A DNA stretch of 56,592 nucleotides, from the NCBI GenBank assembly GCA_964370315.1, contig CAYJIS010000008.1:1-56592 (forward strand), written 5' to 3'. Shown one piece after another: positions 50,601-56,592 of the stretch. The stretch comes from CAYJFX01 sp964370315. GTDB taxonomy: Bacteria; Spirochaetota; Spirochaetia; Treponematales; Treponemataceae. The first letter of the stretch is position 1, and each line of letters opens with the position of its first letter. Below the pieces are notes generated by a model that was not told where the DNA came from, ran no database searches, and was given only the letters and a program-made list of their open reading frames with translations. The translations under genes and the position numbers were made by a program.

Positions 50601-50706
50601 CGGTATAGCAGTATCGGGAGGACTTGCCTTTTCAACATTTTTTACTCTCTTTATGATACCTACTTTGTTGTCATTCTTTGAACTCAAAAAAATTGACGAA
50701 AAATAA
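47617..50706 (+). CDS. RND-family efflux transporter (pump 2)
   Basis: 1029 residues, GTG start with an AAGGTAGGTAG site. It has the full RND layout: TM1 (KRRIILFIALLGVLGGFFAL), TM4 ALAVGMIVDASIVVMENIYR, and TM10 LLGGIVVNNAIILIDFYLNV. As in pump 1, TM4 has a single Asp (VDAS) and TM10 lacks the AcrB Lys. Sequence divergence from pump 1 is large, so this is not a recent duplication. The substrate is unknown. With no TolC partner of its own it may use the 38-kb channel. Confidence 0.93.
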   Translation: MYFYLLTKRRIILFIALLGVLGGFFALSQLEIKLYPDIAKPVVRVFISHPSYTTLDFVDAYQSVLDTAINTVEDVDIVETTSGNGRTFVLFRFDYGINSEDAKDEVQRAFDTIKSSLPEESDDYTVSYYSETVSELGMALFSSEIDEKALYDLAKPLFDEYMTGIEDVESADIYNIETLQASITVDQEALFSYNLTIDDVVRTIRSEYKNISIGSLRTRATEYTLRVKKDIDTLFDIENIIISYTSGKTIFLKDIADIVIDVGLPRNLYQVNGERAIFISIVPTPEANLNSLSSDAHEAMEKILLELPDHVSFETSIDPASFITRSVNNVVQSALIGAFLAIFCIILLIGDARNSIIVAASLPLSVILNFILMKVFSISINLISLSGLALAVGMIVDASIVVMENIYRHLETDTQQDKSIHAFKKLLATSVSEVVPSIIGSTITSVCVFVPLSFTSQLTASILGDLAQTVVFTLSCSLLVAIFVVPFVAFYVFRSKKGITTNKKTKLKTFSDSLVAKLFSLYKGVLEKLLEKKSHGLIFIAVSIVVLLICLLLLFPQITTEIIAPPKSNIIVASIQNSDVEDQQEMAQGVAPIEDDIINNYPDIVQKVFTGTTTFRGTGYASIMITLDSSRSLDFMINSLTEKYVTEDPWTYSFMSWDPAEMPLPETYALSIRVEGPDRKQIFAIEDQIIDAINKTENYGRVWARPFTTFTSEIALYPRTQAFSLIPEYSVTRIVSMIQYAINGASVITMNVDGVETDIELEYSDSTIQSIEDVQNFTLPYQGKTIPVKHFFDFEETQGISELFSIDGDEVYKVYANMRQGDPARNQAIYEAEVKQLVNEQIELPQGYRIIFEDTQADINDAISSLIIALGLSIMLIYIVLGIQFNSLRIPLLILVTIPFGFIGVVLSLFAFKSTVSLNSMLGVILLGGIVVNNAIILIDFYLNVRPNHKHNKDAIMQAVQLRFRPIIITTSTTILGMLPIAFAIGDGANVIQPLGIAVSGGLAFSTFFTLFMIPTLLSFFELKKIDEK

Positions 50707-50708
50707 TA

Positions 50709-50742
50709 AAACCCCGTTAATTGATTACAATTAGCGGGGTTT
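50709..50742. terminator. Terminator shared by pump 2 and the DUF302 gene
   Basis: AAACCCCG plus TTAATTG (50709-50723) pair with CAATTAG plus CGGGGTTT (50728-50742) around ATTA: a 15-bp stem, effective in both directions. Confidence 0.85.
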
Positions 50743-50767
50743 AGTACTTATCTCGAAAGATTTTTAA

Positions 50768-51199
50768 CTACCCTTCCATTTTTACTAAGGTTTTCAATAG
50801 ATTATTAACAGCATCTATTCTACCTCGTAGCTCTTTTGATACCATATTTTTAGAGAGTAATTTAGTAAGTACAATGACATTTCCATTTTCATCTTCGTAC
50901 ACTACGATACTAAGTGGTAACTCATAGCTCATTGCCATATTATCATTCATTAAAAGAGTTCCCACAGCAGGGTTTCCAAAAATAATAACAGTAGCTTCAT
51001 TCATAGTAAGATTTACACCTTCAGCCGCTTCTTTATGATCAATTGTTTCAAAAATTGTGAGCCCTTTTGATTCTATGCTACTTTCTAGCTTATCCAGTGT
51101 CTGTTCGAAAGACAGTGAAGACTCATTTTTGACAACTTGTTGACCAAATACCAGTGATGTACACAATAATACTATCACAATAATTACGATTTTTTTCAT
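50768..51199 (-). CDS. Exported DUF302-domain protein
   Basis: 143 residues with a signal peptide (IVIVLLCTSLVFG, cut before QQVV). The mature part fits DUF302: FEQTLDKLESSIESKGLTIF near the start, TVIIFGNPAVGTLLMNDNMA in the middle, and ELPLSIVVYEDENGNVIVLT. DUF302 proteins are small periplasmic alpha-beta proteins of unknown biochemistry. It is a single-gene unit between the pump 2 terminator and csrA. Confidence 0.85.
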   Translation of the reverse strand: MKKIVIIVIVLLCTSLVFGQQVVKNESSLSFEQTLDKLESSIESKGLTIFETIDHKEAAEGVNLTMNEATVIIFGNPAVGTLLMNDNMAMSYELPLSIVVYEDENGNVIVLTKLLSKNMVSKELRGRIDAVNNLLKTLVKMEG

Positions 51200-51293
51200 A
51201 ATTGATTAGCTCCTTATATATATTATATATCATAAAGAGAGTTTGCGGTTTTTTTTATTTGAATTTTATCGTGATATTATACAAAGTGTAGTA

Positions 51294-51530
51294 TTAATTA
51301 TTTTTATTTTGTGGAAAAAAATTTGAAAGGCTACTTAAATCGTCTGGTGTTTTAGCAGCTGCTAAGTTTTCTTTTTGAATCGATTCGTATACTTCTTGAC
51401 GAAAAACTTTTACATCTTTAGGTGCTTCAACGCCAACTTTTACTTGATCCCCTCGTACTTCAAGTATTGTTAGCGTAATATCTTCACCTATTTTAATTTT
51501 TTCGTTTATTTTTCTTGATAATATTAGCAT
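51294..51530 (-). CDS. csrA: Carbon storage/translation regulator CsrA
   Basis: 78 residues with the full CsrA core: MLILSRKINEKIKIGEDITL, RGDQVKVGVEAPKDV, VFRQEVYESIQKEN. It binds GGA motifs near Shine-Dalgarno sequences and represses translation; FliW antagonises it. Its start overlaps the fliW stop by 7 bp, so the two are translationally coupled. Candidate targets in this window are the flaB1 and flaB2 leaders. Confidence 0.96.
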   Translation of the reverse strand: MLILSRKINEKIKIGEDITLTILEVRGDQVKVGVEAPKDVKVFRQEVYESIQKENLAAAKTPDDLSSLSNFFPQNKNN

Positions 51531-51955
51531 GCTGCAACTGGCTCACTTGCTTTGTTTTCAAATAAATTGTGCTTTGTTTTCCAATCAGTATCTACAAGAA
51601 CAATTTGCTTTGCTTTGTTATTTTTCCGATTAATAACAATCGGACCTTGCAAGTTTGTTGTAACACTTGCAGGAACAGTCTTTGAAATAGTAATAAGCGT
51701 TAATACCATTACATCGTTTGGATTTGTAATATCTAAATCTTTAACAGTATCATCATCAACATCTATTTCATATGTTGAAAAAAACAAAAATGGATCAACG
51801 AGAAAAAATGCTAAATTTTTATCACTTTCAGATTCTAAACGTAATAAACCTTCATACTCCGAGGGGAATAAACTAAAGTCATTATAATCTTCAAAACCAT
51901 ATAACCCTTGTGAAAAAACTATTTTCATTTTTTGTTCTTTTACTACTTCTTGCAT
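51524..51955 (-). CDS. fliW: Flagellar assembly factor FliW
   Basis: 143 residues. Family motifs include FSQGLYGFEDYNDFSLFPSE, LRLESESDKNLAFFLVDPFL, VLTLITISKTVPASVTTNLQ and GPIVINRKNNKAKQIVL. FliW binds flagellin or CsrA alternately, coupling flagellin secretion to its translation. It lies 21 bp after flgL and overlaps csrA, the conserved flgL-fliW-csrA order. Confidence 0.95.
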   Translation of the reverse strand: MQEVVKEQKMKIVFSQGLYGFEDYNDFSLFPSEYEGLLRLESESDKNLAFFLVDPFLFFSTYEIDVDDDTVKDLDITNPNDVMVLTLITISKTVPASVTTNLQGPIVINRKNNKAKQIVLVDTDWKTKHNLFENKASEPVAAC

Positions 51956-51976
51956 ATCCTATGTCCTCATTATATA

Positions 51977-53221
51977 TTATCTAAGATAATTAAGCAATGT
52001 ATTTGAGTATAATTGTGAGGCTGTACTTAAAGTTGCTTGTTTCGTATAATCTAGCATCTTCATATCAGTAATTGCCTCAGCAATATTTAAATCGCCTTCC
52101 CTAGAAATCATTGCAGTTGTATTTAACTGGTTTGTTTGAGCTAATTGAATTTTAGATTCGGCCCTTTCATATTGTGCTCCAATTTCGGAAAGACGTTGTG
52201 TTAAATTTTGAATAGAACTATCTAATCCACCTATCACTCGACCACCAATTGATTTTTGATCACCTTGCAAAAGAGCATCCCTAAATGAAATTACAGTGTC
52301 AAACAGTGATCCTCCAGCAATATCAGCATCAGCACCAATATTATATGGTGGTCTTTGGCTTTGATCCCTAATTATACCTATATCACTAAGAGTTGTTCCT
52401 GTCTTATCCTCAAGCCACAATTGGCGTGCATCAGTGGTCTGTAAGTTTAGGCCATTTGTAACTGGGTCCAGACTTGCTTTTACTGCTATTCCTGCATTAT
52501 TAATTTTAGAGATTATTGAATAAACATTATCACCAGCATTTAATGTTATATCAGTTCCATCAATATTAATGACACTTTGTTCTGCCACTTGATATTGTGT
52601 TGCATCTTGCAATCCAATAAGACTTTGTTGTTCTGCCCAAAAAATACTATTTCCTGCTCTATTAACAGACATATAGTCACCTTCTGCAACTTCAATATTA
52701 TTATTTTGAATTGAGCCATTATATCGTACTTCAGTAATTAGCGGCTCAGAAGATCCTGCCACAGCTCCTAATTGGGCGGAAAAAGCAGTACTTTGACTTC
52801 TTGTTCCTGCAAAAAGAGATAAACCATCCGGACTTACTGCATTTGCAGAGCTTACAAGTTCATTTAGCAGTTCATTAACTTCAGCTGCCATATTAGCCAT
52901 ATCATCTTTTGAATACACTCCGTTAGCACCAGTTATAGCAAGCTCACGTATCCGTTGCATCACTTGTAATGAGTGATCAACATAACCTTCTGTCACTGAA
53001 AACTGATCAACGAGCGTTTGTGCATTTTTTTCAAACTGTCCAACACGTGTGTTATATGATTGATATCGAACAAGCCGGCCCGCTCCTAAAGGATCATCAC
53101 GTAAATTTTGTATCCTTTGTTGTGAACTCATTTGATTTGCAAGTGTATTCGACTTATACTCTTGAAGTCGTAAATTGTACTGCACATCATTATTTGTTAA
53201 ATTTGAACTTATTCTTCTCAT
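51977..53221 (-). CDS. flgL: Flagellar hook-filament junction protein FlgL (HAP3)
   Basis: About 414 residues from ATG 53221 (MRRISSNLTNNDVQYNL), which matches the FlgL N-terminus and has a GGAGA site; an in-frame TTG at 53236 is unlikely. The flagellin-like ends are conserved (LADQ-like LANQMSSQQRIQNLRDDPLG, VTEGYVDHSLQVMQRIRELA; C-terminal TKQATLSTASQLYSNTLLNY). It joins the hook-associated FlgK to the filament. Upstream is a 205-bp hairpin-rich gap after flgK. Confidence 0.95.
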   Translation of the reverse strand: MRRISSNLTNNDVQYNLRLQEYKSNTLANQMSSQQRIQNLRDDPLGAGRLVRYQSYNTRVGQFEKNAQTLVDQFSVTEGYVDHSLQVMQRIRELAITGANGVYSKDDMANMAAEVNELLNELVSSANAVSPDGLSLFAGTRSQSTAFSAQLGAVAGSSEPLITEVRYNGSIQNNNIEVAEGDYMSVNRAGNSIFWAEQQSLIGLQDATQYQVAEQSVINIDGTDITLNAGDNVYSIISKINNAGIAVKASLDPVTNGLNLQTTDARQLWLEDKTGTTLSDIGIIRDQSQRPPYNIGADADIAGGSLFDTVISFRDALLQGDQKSIGGRVIGGLDSSIQNLTQRLSEIGAQYERAESKIQLAQTNQLNTTAMISREGDLNIAEAITDMKMLDYTKQATLSTASQLYSNTLLNYLR

Positions 53222-53236
53222 AGTCTCATTCTCCAA

Positions 53237-53426
53237 AAAATAAATATTTTGCCAAGAATCCGTTTTGCTCTCATGCCCTTCTATATTAGAGCAGAAACAA
53301 AATGACCTATGGCACTAAACTACATAGCAAACGATGTTTTAACATAGTATGACTTAAAACATCCTCAACAAGTTTTCTTAAGAAAACGTTATAGTAAAAA
53401 TTGACAAGTTCGTTAATTTTTACCTA
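53237..53426. repeat. Hairpin-rich element between flgK and flgL
   Basis: It contains GATGTTTTAA/TTAAAACATC (10 bp), the perfect palindrome GTTTTCTTAAGAAAAC, and TAAAAATT/AATTTTTA around GACAAGTTCGTT. The core ACATCCTCAACAAGTTTTC (53359-53377) recurs with one change at 55422-55440. No gene is present. Confidence 0.65.
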
Positions 53427-55325
53427 TTAAACACCCAATCTGTTTATAACAGTATCTAAAATTTCATCTATTACTGTAACAAAGCGAGCTGCTGCATTAT
53501 ACCCATGCTGAAATTTAAGTATGTCTGCTAACTCTTCATCAATGTTTACACCAGAAATAGAATCTCTTAAGTTTCGTAAATCAGTCATTATGGCATTTTG
53601 ACTAAACATATTAATCTCAGCTTGCTCACCTTTTAATCCAACATTTGTAACACTTTCTGCAAAATAATCATCAAATGTTTTAGAAGCTCCAATCATAACT
53701 CGTGAATTTCTAAGAGTGGCTATCTCAAGTGCTGCAGAACCATCACCTATTTCAAAGTTGCCATCAGTTGTTGGTTTACTTGCAGCTATAGACATAACAT
53801 CATTACGTATTGCATTATTTATACTCACATATGCAGATGGATTTTGCACAGGGGTAACTGAGTATTGAGCTGCAACAACGGTGCCACCTAAATCACCTGC
53901 ACCTACCAATGTTTGCACAGCATTTGCTTGATTATAATCAAAAGAGTTCTCAGTGCCACTACCATTTAGGATACCTGAATAACCTACCAAAAACTGTCCT
54001 GAATCTTCTACATGGCGAATAACAAAATCAGGATTATCCATTGATGCAGATGTCGTTGCTTTCAAAACCAAGTTATTATTTCTATCAAGAGATGCCTTTA
54101 CTTCGGCTTGAGAATCATTAATTCGATTTATTATTGTCTCTACTGTATCAGTAGGATTATATGCAACTTGTACATCACCGGTACTACCTGAAAATGTCAT
54201 AATCCCAGCTAAACCTGTTTGTTCTTGAGCTTTAAGCTCATTTACACCAGTAATTCTAAAAATATAACTTGAATCTTCTATACCATCAGAATCGGTATCG
54301 TAATTACCTAACACGTTTTCAACAAAGGGCTCTTCAACAAAGAAATTTAATCCTGTTGTATTATTTAATCCTACTGCATTTCTATGAATGTCATTTACCA
54401 TATCAGTAAATTCCATGGTCATAGTATTAAGATTTTGAATTTCTTGACGCACATCAACATCACGCAATTCAATAAGTGCTCCGAGAGAACCCCCTGAAAA
54501 AAAGGCATCGTTACCAGTATCCGCCCATACAACCTGTGTAAACCCATTGTTATCTAATTCAGGAACAACATCAAAGGCCCGAGCAATTCCACCTTGCACC
54601 AAAATATGTCCGTCAACATGAACCATAAACTCATCTGGATCACGATTATCTGTCGTTATGTTTACCAAGGCAGAGAGTTTTTCAACCATCAAATCTCGTC
54701 TATCCAGAAGATCATTGGGGTTATCACCCACTGCCTTTGAACGTACAATTTCTTTATTTAGCTCTGCAATTTGTATTGCATAATCGTTTACTTGTGAAAC
54801 CGTTCCTTCAATATCGCCGTTTAATATTTTTCCTATACCTTCCAATGCTATAAAACGCTGTTGGACAGAATCGGTTAAAGATTCTCCTCTGCTTACAACA
54901 GCCTGCCTTGCAGCTTGTGACTCTGGATAAATTGATAATTCTTGCCATGACTGCCAAAATTTATCCATATTTGTACGAATAGAAATATCAGCTGGCTCAT
55001 TGTGAATATCTTCAATCATGACATAGTATTTTTCACGTGTTGTCCAATATGATTCTTGGTTTGTTTGTGCTACAATTCGCCCTTCTAAAAGCTCATCTCT
55101 AACACGCTCTATACTCAATACATCAATTCCTTGCCCAATCTGACCTGGTCGTTCGGCACGAGATAAATCGGGTTTATATAAAGGATCAAAAGCTTTTAAA
55201 TTTACTCTTTGTCGAGAATATCCCTCGGTGTCTGCGTTAGTAATATTATGTCCAGCTGTTTGAATTGATTGGCTTTGAGCCATCAAACTTCTTTTTCCAA
55301 TTTCGATTCCTGAAAAACTTGACAT
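53427..55325 (-). CDS. flgK: Flagellar hook-associated protein FlgK (HAP1)
   Basis: 632 residues with an AGGAG site. The N-terminal rod/hook motif (SFSGIEIGKRSLMAQSQSI, TAGHNITNADTEGYSRQRVN) and the C-terminal hook motif (DEELADILKFQHGYNAAARF, VTVIDEILDTVINRLGV) are intact. It caps the hook and joins FlgL. It follows flgN by 272 bp and precedes flgL by 205 bp; both gaps hold related hairpin elements. Confidence 0.96.
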   Translation of the reverse strand: MSSFSGIEIGKRSLMAQSQSIQTAGHNITNADTEGYSRQRVNLKAFDPLYKPDLSRAERPGQIGQGIDVLSIERVRDELLEGRIVAQTNQESYWTTREKYYVMIEDIHNEPADISIRTNMDKFWQSWQELSIYPESQAARQAVVSRGESLTDSVQQRFIALEGIGKILNGDIEGTVSQVNDYAIQIAELNKEIVRSKAVGDNPNDLLDRRDLMVEKLSALVNITTDNRDPDEFMVHVDGHILVQGGIARAFDVVPELDNNGFTQVVWADTGNDAFFSGGSLGALIELRDVDVRQEIQNLNTMTMEFTDMVNDIHRNAVGLNNTTGLNFFVEEPFVENVLGNYDTDSDGIEDSSYIFRITGVNELKAQEQTGLAGIMTFSGSTGDVQVAYNPTDTVETIINRINDSQAEVKASLDRNNNLVLKATTSASMDNPDFVIRHVEDSGQFLVGYSGILNGSGTENSFDYNQANAVQTLVGAGDLGGTVVAAQYSVTPVQNPSAYVSINNAIRNDVMSIAASKPTTDGNFEIGDGSAALEIATLRNSRVMIGASKTFDDYFAESVTNVGLKGEQAEINMFSQNAIMTDLRNLRDSISGVNIDEELADILKFQHGYNAAARFVTVIDEILDTVINRLGV

Positions 55326-55597
55326 ATCATCTCCTAAAAAATCACTACAATTTTAATAAATCGTGCCATGGATGGCACACCACTCTACAGTATCCGATGT
55401 TTCAGCTTATTCTGGCGTAAAACATCCACAACAAGTTTTCGCAAAAAAACTTGATAGGTGCCCCGATACGTTTTGTGGCGTATCAACTCTTTATGGGCAC
55501 CGTAAAACTCGATAGTAAAAGTTGACATGGACTCGTTTTGCTTGCTTGCTGTACCACTTAGAGCAGGGAGCTTGCGAGCTATGACAACTTTTACACA
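55326..55597. repeat. Hairpin-rich element between flgN and flgK
   Basis: Successive stems are GTGCCAT-GG-ATGGCAC (55362-55377); GATGTTT...AAACATC; AAGTTTT/AAAACTT; GGTGCCC/GGGCACC enclosing GATACG/CGTATC; and GTAAAAGTTG/CAACTTTTAC spanning about 55515-55595. The ACATCCACAACAAGTTTTC core is shared with the flgK-flgL gap. No gene is present. Confidence 0.65.
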
Positions 55598-56092
55598 TTA
55601 TACTATTGCATTCAAAATAACTGCCTTAGGCCTATTTTTTATAACATCCCCTTTTGAAGAATATATTTTATTCCTTCTTTGAGGCAGAACATTATCAAAA
55701 ACGCCCTGTAAAAATTCCTGCGTTATACGAATATATTCATTAATAGCATCATTTTCAATTTTTGAAACAACCAGTTTTTGCCTTACTTGATGAAACATCC
55801 CTAAGATACATTTTTTTAGCTCAGGAGAAACCATATTTGCTATTGCAAAAATATCATCTGGATTGCCTTGATGTAATTTTAAACATTCTTCAAGTCTTTT
55901 TGCTTCAAGAGCAACAAAGTCTTTAGATAATTGATTTACTACACTAACGGCATCTTGCAATTGGTTCCAGTTTTTACTGGTAACAGCAGAACGTACAATC
56001 TGTTGTTGAACGATAATAGCACTTAATACATCACTTTGTGACACAAGAGTCTTGTAAATATTGTTGCTAATACTCTTTATTTTTTCAGTCAT
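55598..56092 (-). CDS. flgN: FlgN-family flagellar export chaperone
   Basis: 164 residues, all-helical, directly upstream of flgK as flgN usually is. Recognisable stretches are LVSQSDVLSAIIVQQQIVRS, VVNQLSKDFVALEAKRLEEC and a C-terminal helix (KIENDAINEYIRITQEF). FlgN protects FlgK and FlgL before export. Sequence identity to model FlgN is low, so the call rests on size, helical content and position. A sigma-28-like promoter precedes it. Confidence 0.75.
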   Translation of the reverse strand: MTEKIKSISNNIYKTLVSQSDVLSAIIVQQQIVRSAVTSKNWNQLQDAVSVVNQLSKDFVALEAKRLEECLKLHQGNPDDIFAIANMVSPELKKCILGMFHQVRQKLVVSKIENDAINEYIRITQEFLQGVFDNVLPQRRNKIYSSKGDVIKNRPKAVILNAIV

Positions 56093-56112
56093 ATTCCTTG
56101 TTCCTCATTTAA

Positions 56113-56138
56113 TTATCGGGATATAAAAAAAATACTTA
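56113..56138 (-). promoter_or_regulatory. Sigma-28-like promoter of flgN
   Basis: On the minus strand TAAG (56135-56138) and CCCGATAA (56113-56120) are 14 bp apart, close to TAAA-N15-GCCGATAA. It lies about 20 nt before flgN and fits late flagellar expression. Confidence 0.5.
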
Positions 56139-56209
56139 ATAGTTATACAAATCTTCTATACATAAAAAAAATTTTAAAAAAAGTATTTTTTTTGTAACCT
56201 TTTTAAACA

Positions 56210-56348
56210 TTGGTTGTTATTAGTGTATATGTGATAATATTGCAGAATATCACATTATGTCTTTAATAAGACCAACAAGCAACACAATTTTTTCTGCATC
56301 CTCCTCTCCTTTTACCCCTTTTTGAGTTTCAAAAAGGGGTTTTTTTTG
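56210..56348 (+). ncRNA. Candidate small RNA with anti-Shine-Dalgarno tract
   Basis: A promoter TTGGTT-N17-GATAAT (56210-56238) with extended TG predicts a start near 56245. The transcript would have a 5' hairpin (GTCTT-TAAT-AAGAC), an unpaired segment with TCCTCCTCTCC (about 56300-56310), and a strong terminator ACCCCTTTTTGA/TCAAAAAGGGGT (56314-56340) plus eight T. Length is about 100 nt. It also contains a 22-codon ORF (56257-56325) without a ribosome site. The 380-bp gap around it has no other gene. Confidence 0.55.
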
Positions 56349-56372
56349 CTTAAATGATTCGACCTCTAAAAA

Positions 56373-56409
56373 GTATAAAAAAACAGCTTCCAATTTTGGA
56401 AGCTGTTTT
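56373..56409 (-). terminator. groEL terminator
   Basis: AAAACAGCTTCC (56380-56391) pairs with GGAAGCTGTTTT (56398-56409); on the minus strand a T-run follows, about 65 bp after the groEL stop. Confidence 0.85.
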
Positions 56410-56442
56410 CTGTAAGTAGAAGCTCAGCACCTCTACTCACCA

Positions 56443-56468
56443 TAATTGTACATTATAAATTATACATT
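56443..56468. repeat. AT-rich repeat after groEL
   Basis: Read on the minus strand, AATGTATAA-TTTATAA-TGTACAATTA begins about 6 bp after the groEL stop and matches the tsaB 3' end apart from a 7-bp insertion. Confidence 0.45.
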
Positions 56469-56473
56469 GACGT

Positions 56474-56592
56474 CTAGTACATTCCGCCCATGCCACCCAT
56501 TCCGCCCATGTCACCACCCATAGGTGCTGGTGGGTTCTTTTCAGGAATATCAGTGATAAGCGCTTCAGTTGTAAGCATTAAGCTTGCAATAG
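56474..56592 (-). CDS. groEL: Chaperonin GroEL, 3' end (partial)
   Basis: About 39 C-terminal residues are visible before the TAG stop at 56474-56476: IASLMLTTEALITDIPEKNP, then PAPMGGDMGGMGGMGGMY. The conserved LTTEALITD-P segment and the Gly-Met repeat tail identify GroEL. The rest lies beyond the right edge. groES is 28 kb away, so the chaperonin genes are unlinked. Confidence 0.96.
   Translation of the reverse strand, partial: IASLMLTTEALITDIPEKNPPAPMGGDMGGMGGMGGMY

Noticed and set aside
1..56592. Mobile elements, prophage or CRISPR arrays
   Set aside because: No transposase, integrase, phage structural gene or regularly spaced direct-repeat array was seen on either strand.

Overview
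The window looks like chromosome of a low-GC, double-membrane spirochaete, most likely a Treponema relative. The evidence is two tandem FlaB-type core flagellins, an flgN-flgK-flgL-fliW-csrA cluster, many lipoproteins with spirochaete-style lipoboxes (VFSC, FTAC, FSAC, VTSC, LTAC), a groES that is not next to groEL, a shortened alanyl-tRNA synthetase, and the order alaS / SurA-like PPIase / nusB, which I recall from Treponema. I see no prophage, insertion sequence or CRISPR array; the window reads as host chromosome with many short, densely packed operons.

Layout. 1-5.3 kb: the 3' end of an unidentified gene, then a minus-strand housekeeping operon (alaS, SurA-like PPIase, nusB, TPR lipoprotein). 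5.4-8.3 kb: two paralogous beta-helix lipoproteins. 8.5-14.5 kb: ribosome-rescue factor ArfB, then a CHASE2 adenylate cyclase diverging from a secreted protein, a beta-barrel and a FecR-domain protein. 14.5-19.6 kb: amino-sugar catabolism (nagA, nagB), uracil permease, a phosphoesterase and a lipoprotein. 19.7-28.5 kb: Na/Pi cotransporter, an MBL hydrolase with a lone DbpA-type RNA-binding protein and a GNAT protein, cysK-cysE, an XRE-cupin regulator, an unknown gene, a lipoprotein and groES. 28.8-37.8 kb: tRNA-Asp, a methyltransferase, flaB1, flaB2, flaG, fliD, a conserved gene with an apparent non-AUG start, a PilZ/YcgR-like protein, then tsaE and tsaB. 38-50.7 kb: an efflux island with tolC, two adaptor/RND pairs, an outer-membrane barrel, an OmpR-type response regulator and a membrane-anchored XRE protein. 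50.8-56.6 kb: a DUF302 protein, csrA, fliW, flgL, flgK, flgN, a candidate small RNA and the 3' end of groEL.

How the parts may work together. (i) Flagellin output appears to be controlled at several levels: a sigma-28-type promoter for flaB1, a sigma-70-type promoter with a roughly 300-nt structured leader for flaB2, and CsrA-like GGA sites at both Shine-Dalgarno sequences, with csrA and fliW encoded 20 kb away. (ii) The tolC efflux operon and the outer-membrane-protein gene share TTAAGG repeats spaced in multiples of about 11 bp upstream of their -10 boxes, the pattern expected for an OmpR/PhoB-family regulator, and one is encoded next door. (iii) At least seven genes have a convincing -10 box only 5-8 nt before the start codon and no Shine-Dalgarno sequence, which predicts leaderless mRNAs. 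(iv) A roughly 100-nt transcription unit between flgN and groEL has sRNA architecture with an exposed anti-Shine-Dalgarno tract. Items ii to iv rest on sequence pattern alone and are inferences.
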